Below, piece by piece: positions 47,052 to 56,927 of a DNA stretch of 64,000 nucleotides; position 1 is the first letter of the stretch; each line of letters begins with the position of its first letter. Made by a program: the position numbers and the translations under genes. Under the pieces are notes generated by a model that had not been told where the DNA came from, searched no databases, and saw nothing but the letters and a program-made list of their open reading frames with translations. The stretch comes from Mesotaenium endlicherianum (taxonomy: Eukaryota; Streptophyta; Zygnematophyceae; Zygnematales; Mesotaeniaceae): positions 165,488 through 229,487 of the forward strand of contig WELA01013696.1 of assembly GCA_009602735.1 (NCBI GenBank), given 5' to 3'.

Positions 47052-48458
47052 CTGAATTCTCGTCGTCCAAAATGGTAATTTGAGGTACTTTGATCGCGCG
47101 CCAATTGTACTTATACAATTCAGACCGACACTTCCGGTCGCATCCCCGACGCGTCGCACGCGCCCCATCCGGCCACGCGGCGGATCGTTACATTCCTCTA
47201 CCTACAAATGTGCACGTCTCGAGCACTTACAGTGCGTTTGCATTGAGAAGAACTCGAAGAAGTCGACAGTCGAATCTTAGGTTTCTTGCGAACGAAATAC
47301 GTCACTTTTGCGACGACGCGTTTTGTCCTATGCGACGACGCGTTTGTCCTAGAAATCTTTGAGATGTTGAGCGTGTCTTAGCAAAGTCGCGCCTAATACG
47401 AATGCAAGTTTCAAACTTGTGCTGCGCCATCATGACCGACTTCCACCGACCTCCTCGGGTAAGAGGAACTATGCAACGAAAGGCATCCAAAAAAAATGTA
47501 TCCGACGTGAAGTTCTTCAATTAGCTAAACGGCAGCTACAACTTACCGGCTTCGGCCGTGCCTCCTAACACTCGAAATGGAAAGGGAGAGAAGAGGACAG
47601 GACGGAAATGCAAGCCACCGGCAAAATCAAAAATGACGCCCAACCCAAACTTTTGGGCGTCAAGCAACGACAAGCGAAGGATGCAAAAAAATGACACAAT
47701 GGAAGTGTGAGGAAAACCATCGCTACCCCACCAAACGCGATTCTTGGGAGATGTCAAACTGCGGCGCGCACGCGCGATAGATTGCACTGATCACGAATGT
47801 CGCGCCCTGTCCGCCAATGAGAAGAAGAAGATTTCGTGTTCGATGAAAGATTTAAGTTTTTACTATGGTCCGTGCCAAGACGCGAGTCTTGTCATCCAGA
47901 GTTCGTGGAGAGGATCTATCCGCGAGGAAGTCGAGATTATTGTCGGCCCGAACCTATTATAGGCGGCATGTACTGTAGCACAATGGAACTCGTTCTCTGT
48001 CGTTTCCAAGATGCGAGTCTTGTTGAGAATTCATGACGCCATCAATTCTCAACAAAACGGGTCATGAGAGACGTCGATCCTCTCATCGTTACAAAGAATT
48101 GGTTGAAGTCTTTGAAAACTTTGAAATCTTTGAGAAATCTTCTCAATGCAAACGCACTGTTAGGCCGGCGGCGCGAGGGACATTGTATTGGGATAGTGTC
48201 TTTTCTTCGTACAACTCGAAAATTGTCGTACGGTCGTACCACCGACTAATTTTGCACCCTGCAAGATTTGAACTCTTGTCTCCTGGACACGATTGCATAC
48301 GTTCGCGCTCCGATACCGATGCAGCGACACAAATAAAAAGGTAGGTCAAGGTACTTTGATTGCGCGCCAATTGTACTCATACAATTCCAACCGACACTTC
48401 CGGTCGCATCCGCGACGTGTCGCACGCGCTGCTTCCGGCCACGCGGCGGATCGTTACA
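47052..48458 (-). mobile_element. TRIM-like miniature LTR retroelement fossil
   Basis: Two direct repeats of about 120-140 bp end in GGATCGTTACA at 47192 and 48458 and share the core from AGGTACTTTGAT onward. Read on the minus strand, the right copy is the 5' LTR (starts TGTAACGATCC at 48458, ends ...GCTGCA near 48319), followed by a primer-binding-site-like GGTATCGGAGC (tRNA-iMet type); a purine tract (AGGTAGAGGAA) precedes the left copy. The 1.1-kb interior codes for no retroviral protein that I can see. No target duplication is found, so it is probably broken or the left limit is off. The family is a non-autonomous LTR element. Confidence 0.6.
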
Positions 48459-50325
48459 GCGGGTGTTGCTTAAGATTCAAATACTTAAAAAAAAATTAAG
48501 CTTCATATTCTTATTTTGCAACATATGCGTTAATTTGGCATAACGCTAACTTGACAAGGGCGTCTTGCCTAATTCTAGTCCTATGTCACCAGAAAGTAGC
48601 TCTCATGGTGCAAACAGCATCATGTTTGGCCGTTATTGGTCACTAATGCTAGTCTTAGCTTGAAATAACTTTCAGGTCAAGTTGCACTGCGGCTATTAGC
48701 TCGTCAAACTTGAACGCAACCATTTTTCCAAAAATCTGGTCATGTTAAGCATTATCCTACCATATTTTCAAGTTGTGGCACCCAGAAAGTGGTTTTATCT
48801 TCGCGCAATCTCACAAAGTTGATATGTCATTTTTGTCTATTACCAAATATGCGTACAAAACCATTCCCAATCTATGTACAACACATGTAAGACTAGTCTT
48901 CAAAAGATTCAAATGAAAATATAACGTGCTACAACATTTCACACGCGATCCTACGTGACAGACTCCTTCTCGCTTTCATTTTTCAAAATTTTCAACAACT
49001 TTTCAAAGCGAAACAGCTTCACAAAGGAAACTCTCCAGGCACATCATAAAATATTTTGCACATGCTTTTTTGTTACATACTATGTGCACACAATTATCCA
49101 AATTTGATATGTTTAAAGACTCAACCAAACGCACTTGTTGCTGTTTTCAGTGGGTGTTAAGAATCGGAAAGTTACGAGACTCTTCGTGTAGTGATTTGAG
49201 TTATTATATATTAATTTGCATATATTTTAATGTTTTCAAATATATTTGGAGTAGTATTGTGTGGAGTCAAGTGTGAATAGGTACTCTAGTAACTTGGTTC
49301 ATGTCCTTTGAACCTTCCAAGGCATTTTCGAAGTTAGAGGAAAGACCTAAAAGAACTCCATGTGGCAAAAGTCAAATGTGCCATTTTTAGGTCAAAAGGA
49401 CATGTGTACATTATTCTAGAAAGAGGTGGCAAGTTTTGGGATGTGTTGGGTGCCAACACATCAATATACACTTTCCTAGAAATTACTCATGTAACAAGTA
49501 TGTAAACAAGAGCTAGAACATAGAAAGACATTCTAGAATCACTCTTGTACTTGCCAAAATCCGAAAATATATTAATTTTCAAGAAACCATCTCTCTTTCA
49601 AGAAGCTACCACTTGTGTTCAAAGATCCTTGTCTTGAATAGATAAAGTATTCTATTTTACTAAGTACTTCATCTATCTGTTTCACTACACTTCGTACTTC
49701 GATTAATTATTTACGTATTTCAAAGAGAGAATGAAAATAATAGCTAAAACTCTACTTACTTAGTACCTCGAGCACTCTTGGAGGTCTACCTAAGCCATTG
49801 CTCCAAGCTGTTTTACACCCAAACTTTAGACTTCAAAGTAAAGGCGCGGCAAAGGGATCAAAGACTTTAGTGCGTGAAAACATACAAATAGTATCAAGCA
49901 TCTTACACGTCAAACAATGAGACCCTACTCAAGTACTTATTCTTAACATGTCAGTCTTTCTTTTCATTGAAGTCAGATTTGTAAAGTAGCTTGCTTACAA
50001 ATTTCACCCAATCCATCCTTAGATAGGATGTATAGATGTATAATGCAAATTGCATACTACATTATGTATAATATTTTAGGTGTAATGTATTATGTATAAT
50101 GTATAAATTTGCATTAAATAGAAAACTATCATTTTATAAAAATTATGAAGAGCGCCGTAGGGTAGCACGAATATGCGTGGCGGAAAACGCGACCACAGGC
50201 ATTACCAATCAGGGTGTATGCTGCCCATACTGACTGGGCCCGATAGGGTCATTAAGATTGGTTTAATATGTGGTTGTGAACATATCAATTTAGGATTACG
50301 TTTCAAGTCATGGTCGATTGTCCAT
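48459..50325. other. AT-rich intergenic DNA, nothing recognised
   Basis: Very AT-rich with no open frame of note and no repeat that I can match elsewhere in the window. Short TGTATAATG words recur near 50040-50105. Confidence 0.5.
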
Positions 50326-51017
50326 TGTAATGAATCAGTATATTGGTAGATAAAATATAATATTTATATATAATACTTAATTATGTTCAGTTCGCTAGAC
50401 TTTAGTTAATATTCAATCTGTTGGACTTTAAATAATAATCAGTATAATGACTCAGCCGAGAGCAGCAGGTTGAAGTCAATATAGGTCAGCTTGCTGACAC
50501 ATTCTTTGACAGCCAGCTGACTTCCGTACCCGGTAGTAGCGAACTGCCTAGATTTGCATCTAAGTGTGGTATGCTAGATGAATGGCCAGATGACATCCTA
50601 GGATGGATGGCAATTCGGGATGACGGGAGATGGCGGTGGATTTGGTTAACCGAGGTCCTACCAACGTGGTTAACTCCTGGGTAGGCGGTGCCATTGCACT
50701 TGCCGTTGAACAGTATACTCATTCCATGCACATATGCTAGGTATTGCTCTCGAGTTCGGCATTCGGAAACAAGGCCAACTCTCTTGTACAGCTTACTGAG
50801 AGAGATCTGAATCCAAGGCGAGAAGCCATTGATATGCACTGTCTTCTAGCCTTGCTTATGTATGAGTTATAAATGCTAGTTTACTTGCATTTGACTTGCG
50901 AGTATTGTCCACCGCTAGCGTGTAAATCAATTAACAAAAAATATCATAAAGAATACTTCCTGATATAAAAATCTTCATCAAATGTTAATTGTCTATCTGG
51001 TAAGTCGATTCGTTTCA
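50326..51017 (+). repeat. Solo LTR of the chromovirus family, TSD TCCAT
   Basis: 692 bp from TGTAATGAATCAG to GTTTCA, closely related to the LTRs at 5731, 55263, 56928 and 59766. It is flanked by the perfect 5-bp direct repeat TCCAT (50321-50325 and 51018-51022). No internal sequence remains, the expected product of recombination between the two LTRs of one insertion. Confidence 0.9.
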
Positions 51018-51022
51018 TCCAT

Positions 51023-51740
51023 TGATGGAAGTCGATATCGACTAGTTTTCCACCTTGAATTTGATCTATGTGATTATTTTGTAATCCCACGAATATGTGT
51101 GTGAGTAATATGTGTAAAAAACACCGTCCCTAGAAACGAGGGGTGTTTGCGTTGACGAAATTTTGTGTTTGAGTGAGTGTCGATGTCGAGCAACTTATGT
51201 AGGCCCCTACGCTTGGCTTATTGTCTAAGTGCCTGATGTGCAAGCGTTAGGACGCGTTCATTTGTCCCAACGCAAATTTGGAGTACGTTTCGTCGCGGTT
51301 ATACATGGTTCAGCCACATGAATAGCGGTCCGAGACGTGGCTATGATAAATTACGTGCATAAAAAAATCATTAAATTAAGTTACAAACACATAGTGATGT
51401 CTTTCAATGGTCGGGTGAGAGATACGCAATGATTAACAGAACGCTATGGACGCATACAATAGCAAATCTGATAAACCAAAGTTGAAATAAAAGTAATAAG
51501 AGATGGATTAGATTAGCGAGGGATCGGATAGAGTATCTGCGGGGTTAATTGGTAATACGAGGAGGTGCAAGCAAGAGAGAGCAATGGCGAGAATAGAAAT
51601 AGATAGCTGGTAAGTAGTTATATAGATAGAGATAAAGCTACCTACTACTCTCTCGTTATTCAATCTGGGTATTAATATATGAAGGAGATTAAGCTAGCTA
51701 CTTCTACTCTCTCTGTTGTGTATGTTGTGCCTAACCCTGT
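51023..51740. other. AT-rich spacer, nothing recognised
   Basis: It contains two loosely similar stretches (AAGCTACCTACTACTCTCTC near 51640 and AAGCTAGCTACTTCTACTCTC near 51690) and no coding frame. Confidence 0.4.
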
Positions 51741-54168
51741 CGGTCCTCTAGCACGTGTATGGCTTTCCAGCACGTGTGCCATCAACCTGGTCGAGGTGTC
51801 GGTGACTCCACTCACGTGTGGGCATTGCCATGCACCCTGAGACTGGTTTGGGCCCGGACGCCCAAAAACGCCTCAGAACTGGATCTCCACCCATCACCGC
51901 CCAAGGCTTAGACGGATATTTTCTCCACTAACTCAGGCAAAGGCGGAGAAAATGACATCTCCGCCACACGCGAAGATGGTAAGTCTACCAATTTCTATGC
52001 TCAATGGCAAATATTGTGTCTCTGGACAAATCTTCACCTCTGCCCAAATTGTCGAAAAATGGCCAAGTATGGAAAGTCAATCCGAAAATGGTCACTCTCC
52101 AAAAATGGTCATGGAAATTGTTGTGATTGGTTAGTGCAATTGGCCAAGTGTGCCAATAACGTTATTGTGCATCTATAAGTTCAAAAAAACGAAAAGGTTG
52201 ACTCCTCATTTCAATTTGTTTGCGTTTAAGTCGTGGGATGGCGGGGTGGCCCTTATGTGCCCGGCCCCTGTTGTTTGGCCGTTTTTGTTTGGGGAGTGGG
52301 CGAGAGTGTGCAAAAATGTGCCATTTCGCTTCAGGCTCGCGTCAGATTAAAGAAGACTCTGATTGGCCCTCGCCTGTACGAGAAGCCTAAGTCGTCAAGT
52401 GGCGGGGGTAATTCTCACAAGCACGTCCCCCCTTGACTTCCCCTCGCCCCCCCGCTTGTGTCTTATTGGTCAAAAAAAATATGTAAGGTACACCGCGGGC
52501 GCTGAGAGCAAAACATAACGTTATTTTCACAAAAGATCGCGTCATCCGCGTCAGCCGAGATCGTGTCACCCGCAATAACACCTCCCAAATAACACCTCCC
52601 AAATAGCTTAAGGAATTTGGGGCACCGCAATACCACTCTTGGCTTCCGCCCACCGTCGAGTGAGCCTTGAATAACCTTAGCCCAAGTGGGGGTGGCGGGG
52701 GTGGCCCTCATTGGGCATTTGTTTGTGCATAGACCAGTCAAATGACTCTATTTAAACTACAAAAAAACATTGAGGCAAACCCCGAGGCTCATCGACTAGT
52801 CGACAAGCGCTTAAAATAATTTATTTCAAACTTCCATCAGCGCTTCAAAGCGATTGCTCAAGTATGGAGTTGGCCCCCCATAGCGAAGACCCTTCAAGGT
52901 TTAAGCTTGACGGGGGCCAAGAATTCCGAAAGGGTTGGGCATTTGAGATATTGGCTGCTGAGAAACCCCTGCAGCCGCTCATTCCCCTATGTAGCCCAAT
53001 TAGTCCCTACATCTCCGCCCACGAGCAAAATTTATCACGCATCTAGTTGCCACGTGTTTATGTGGTCGGTATTATTTGCCAATGTGTCGGTTTCAAAATC
53101 TGGCCGCGGCTAGACTGACCAATTAAAAAAGTCAAAGCGGATTTGTATAGTCAACACGGATTTGGATTGTCAAATCACATTTTCAAACGAGAGCAACTTT
53201 TGTTTTGAAAAGTCAATAATTTTTGCTTTCGCAAAACGGTCGGCATCGAAAGACTTGATCGTCTTCCCTTCATATTCCCTGCTCGTGATTGGCTAGATTC
53301 AGTCCGTTTGCATGCTAATCTCCGCGGAGGTCTACTAATCTCCGCTTTGGCCCAAACAAAAAGGAGGCGGAGTGAGGCCGAGGATTGCATTTCTCCGCCT
53401 CCTCACTAGAAACCTCTATAGTTAGTCGCATTTTGAGCCATTTTGGCCAACCCAGTCTCAGAGTGTGGTCGACTAGTCGGTGCAGCTTTGCACGTGTTGG
53501 TGGCCCTTGTTGATTGCCCTTTGCACGTGTGTCGGTGCGCTCCTGCTGTGAGGTTGAACCATTTTTGGCCTTCTTGTACAAGCAATTGCAAGAGGTTGTC
53601 CATGTGGTGCTTTTGTCCTTAGCAGATTCAAACCCATTGCTCCCTTACAGGACTTGAAAGATTTGCAGAAGAGTTACCATCCTTCTTTTTCCCTGACTAC
53701 CCTCCCTTTCAGCTGGGGCGTCCCTGCCCGTTCTGCTGAAAGTTATTTATTTTCCAGCTTTGCAGCTGGGGGATTTAGGAAGGCAGTCTGGACATTCCCA
53801 TCGTCCTGCCATAATCTCTTCATCCCCAATGCAAGAGGTTTGCCAACGGGCACCACACTTATCGCAAGTTTCCATCGCCTCCTCATCATCCAGCACTTTG
53901 CAACTGGCACATGGCGTGGCTGGCACTAATTCCTCAGGCACAACCTTGATCGTAGGGTTGATGTTTAGCAAATGGCACGGCGAGCAATCCTGCACATGGT
54001 CTCTTATAGATTTGCCGTCTGAGCCCTCCAGCTCTAAGACGTCGTTTCTCAACACATACTTTACGTGCAGAATGACTGCACCTGAACTGATGTCAATGGT
54101 GATCTTGGTCTGCCGCTTCCTGTAGACGAAGCCTCCTTCCTGGATCTGCGTCATTTGCAAGCGGTCAT
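51741..54168 (-). mobile_element. PHD-finger-bearing LTR retrotransposon fossil, 3' end (copy 2)
   Basis: A minus-strand coding segment (54160-53747) reads through an integrase-tail-like part (DVLELEGSDGKSIRDHVQDC), the SPCHLLNI motif and a full PHD finger (CASC, CDKC, WQTSC, WECPDC), then stops; a purine tract (GCTGAAAGGGAGGG, complement of about 53698-53711) and LTR-like sequence follow toward lower coordinates. CACGTGT words shared with copy 1 extend to about 51750, so the LTR may be up to 2 kb, but its end is not defined. Upstream it is interrupted at 54169 by an LTR of another family. Diverged from copy 1, so both are old. Broken and incomplete. Confidence 0.6.
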
Positions 54169-54846
54169 TGTAATGAATCAGTTTATTATTTATTTAATTC
54201 ATTGTCCATACACACATATCATGAAATAAATAATATGTCGATATACTCACATGTGCGAGTTCATCAAAATGAAGATGTTTCCATACAATGCAAGTTTACT
54301 TACCTTGTCAAAAAGGTCAACAGGATGACATTTGTATCATAGTGTAGTTTGCTAACTTTGTCAAAAAGGTCAGCAGGATGACTTTTGTATCATAGTTTAG
54401 TTTGCTCAGATTTATATATCACTTATATATAGGACATAATATCAGTAGGTTGACATATAGTAAGCTCGCCTATTACCAATCGATATACTGAGCTTCAGTA
54501 CGCTGAGAATAGACACATGCATTCAAATTATGATTTATAGATAGGCACATGTGACCATAGGATACTGAAATTTAGAAGGTCGATTGAGATTTGGTAAACC
54601 GATGTCCTACCAGTGTGGTTAACTCCTGGGTAGGCGGAGCCGTCGTCAACCAACCGGCTTCAGTCAACCGACCAATTAATATAATCGTTATGCCTAGATT
54701 TGTGGACCCCAACTTAACGGGTTTCCCGCGCAACGACGCACCTTGCGCCGTGGTCAACCAAATGGTCCCTAGGTACATATTAGGCTGGGATCTCGTGGTC
54801 CCTCATTCTAGACAGTAGGCTTTAGAGTTGGATGTTCTACTTGCAA
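54169..54846 (+). repeat. Diverged solo LTR related to the chromovirus LTRs
   Basis: Starts TGTAATGAATCAG and holds a middle block similar to the main LTRs (CAGTGTGGTTAACTCCTGGG), but the rest is diverged. GTCAT occurs just before the start (54164-54168) and again at 54847-54851, a candidate 5-bp target duplication. The end is set from that repeat and is less sure than for the other LTRs. Confidence 0.55.
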
Positions 54847-54851
54847 GTCAT

Positions 54852-55257
54852 GTGTGCACTTTTGGGTTCGTTATTATGACCAACTTTATCGAAAATTGAC
54901 ATGGCGTCTTCGTCTGTGCTCTAAATGGAGCAAACTAGAACTTCTCAAAAAGATCTCATGAAGATGCGTCCGTTGCCGTTAAGTTTGCTTAGTTTGAAGT
55001 AGTATTGACAAAGTTATGCCCTCTGACATTTCGGGGTCACATAGCGGACAAATTCCATGGTTTTGCACCTAAGTCAATGGGATGTCTTTCAGCTACTTTA
55101 TGGTCATCTGAATGAGAGCGCCTTTGCTATTCAGTCGCCTGATGTTGTGTATGTGCTTAAACATCCTTGGATGCCATGTAGGCAAGAGGCCATGAGTTTC
55201 TAAAGGAGAAGCTGTAGTCCTCAAGCTCGCCTCTTTCTTGTGCCTTTTTGTTAGTGT
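54852..55257. other. Spacer between LTR fossils
   Basis: About 400 bp without a recognised gene; it may be older mobile DNA. Confidence 0.4.
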
Positions 55258-55262
55258 GCAAC

Positions 55263-56007
55263 TGTAATGAATCAGTATATTAGTAGATATAATATTCATT
55301 TAAATGTAATAGTTAATTTAGTTCAGCCTGCTGAACTTTAGTTAGTAGTCAGTCTGCTGAACTTTAGTTAATAATCAGTCTGCTGGACTTTACATAATTA
55401 TCAGTTTAATGACTCGGCCAAAAGCAGCAGGCTGAAGTCAACTTAAGTCAGCTTGCTGACACATTCTTTGACAGCCAGCTGACTTCCGTGCTCGGTAGCA
55501 GCGAACTGCCTTGATATGCATCTAAGTACCACCTGCTAGATGAATGGCCAGATGACATCCCCATGATGGATGGCTATTCGGGATGATGGGAGATGGCGGT
55601 GGATTTGGTTAACCGAGGTCCTACCAACGTGGTTAACTCCCGGGTAGGCGGTGCCATCGCACTGACCGTTGAACAGTAAACTCATTCCATGTACATATGC
55701 TAGGCATTGCTCTCGAGTTCGGCATTCGGAAACGAGGCCAACTCTCTTGTACAGCTTACTGAGAGCCATCTGAATCCAAGGCGAGAAGCCATTGATACGC
55801 ACTGTCTTCTAACCTTGCTTATGTATGAGTTTACTGATTTGCATTATTGATGCTAGTTTACTCGCATTTGACTTACGAGTATTATTCCCTGCTAGTGTAT
55901 GGTCCTTTGCCGTTTAACTAGTTAACGGAAATACCATAAAGATTACTTGCTGATATAAAGATCTTTATTAATTGTTAATCGCCTACTTGGTAAGTCGATT
56001 CATTTCA
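55263..56007 (+). repeat. Solo LTR of the chromovirus family, TSD GCAAC
   Basis: 745 bp from TGTAATGAATCAG to CATTTCA, flanked by the perfect direct repeat GCAAC (55258-55262 and 56008-56012). It has three copies of the internal unit of about 30 bp that is present twice in most other LTRs here, which explains its greater length. Confidence 0.92.
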
Positions 56008-56012
56008 GCAAC

Positions 56013-56927
56013 TATGGTACACGACAGTAAGTGAGTCAAGGGGTATAGATGAGTAAACGGGCGAGTTCCAAGGGCGAAGATCGCTCTGTGATTTTACACG
56101 CTTCCACTTATCTCTGATCTTATACACATAAATAAAATGTATCTATTTTGAATGAGCAAGATTTATTTCAGTGGTATCGGAGCTATGTCCTCTGTCGAAT
56201 GTCTGTGCTTGTCTTCTTTGTCTCATGAGGTAATTGTGTGAGGCTTACTTGTGTGGTATGCTGAGTCTCGGTGGAAAGTGCATGATTGTAGAGCATTGCA
56301 CATACTGTCCAGGTCCTTCCACTTGCTCACCTAGTGTGCCTCTTGGCTCCATGTACTATGCGGCATACTAACTTGACTCTCCTAGCCTCTTGTGTACAGA
56401 TCCACGCAAGGAGAGGCCTAAAGTGGAGGCTTGATGGAAGAGGTGTCTGCAAGCATCAAGGGCAGCCTCAAGGAAGTCGCATCCTAGCAAGCTGGAATGT
56501 ACTCATTTACCTCACTTGATCATAGTCGTTGCGTGTTGTTATATGCAATCCACGGCTAGTATGGAGAGGGATGTGAACTCCAGCTGTGCTATGGGACTTG
56601 TTAGTCAATTGTGCTATCCCTTAGGGTTTAATCTTGTTGCTTTGCAAGAGACGTTCCTCTCTCATTCCTTGTGTGGAAGCTAGGTTGAGGGAGCTTGGGT
56701 ATGGCTGCACACGTTGAGCAATTGAGACAGTGCGTGCACACGTGATTTACAAACATAAGCTTCCAAGTATGGATTGACGACAGGTTATCCTCGCCATGGT
56801 CCAAGTGTTTTACGTCGTCCACAAGCTTCAGCATGCTGCAACTTCTATGAGAAGAGACTTCGTCAGCAACCATGGCCTCCTACGGATACCCACTATTCCC
56901 AATCTCGGCTGTGACAGTAGGTGCTTC
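56013..56927. other. Spacer between LTR elements
   Basis: Near 56170 the sequence GTGGTATCGGAGC is a primer-binding-site-like word of the same type as at 57646, so part of this stretch may be leader sequence of yet another insertion. No coding frame supported. Confidence 0.35.

Noticed and set aside
51952-52134. 60-codon plus frame starting MTSPPHAKMVSLPISMLNGK
   Set aside because: Contains repeated AAAATGGTCA/AAATGGCC words and lies within probable LTR sequence of a retroelement fossil; no homology recognised.
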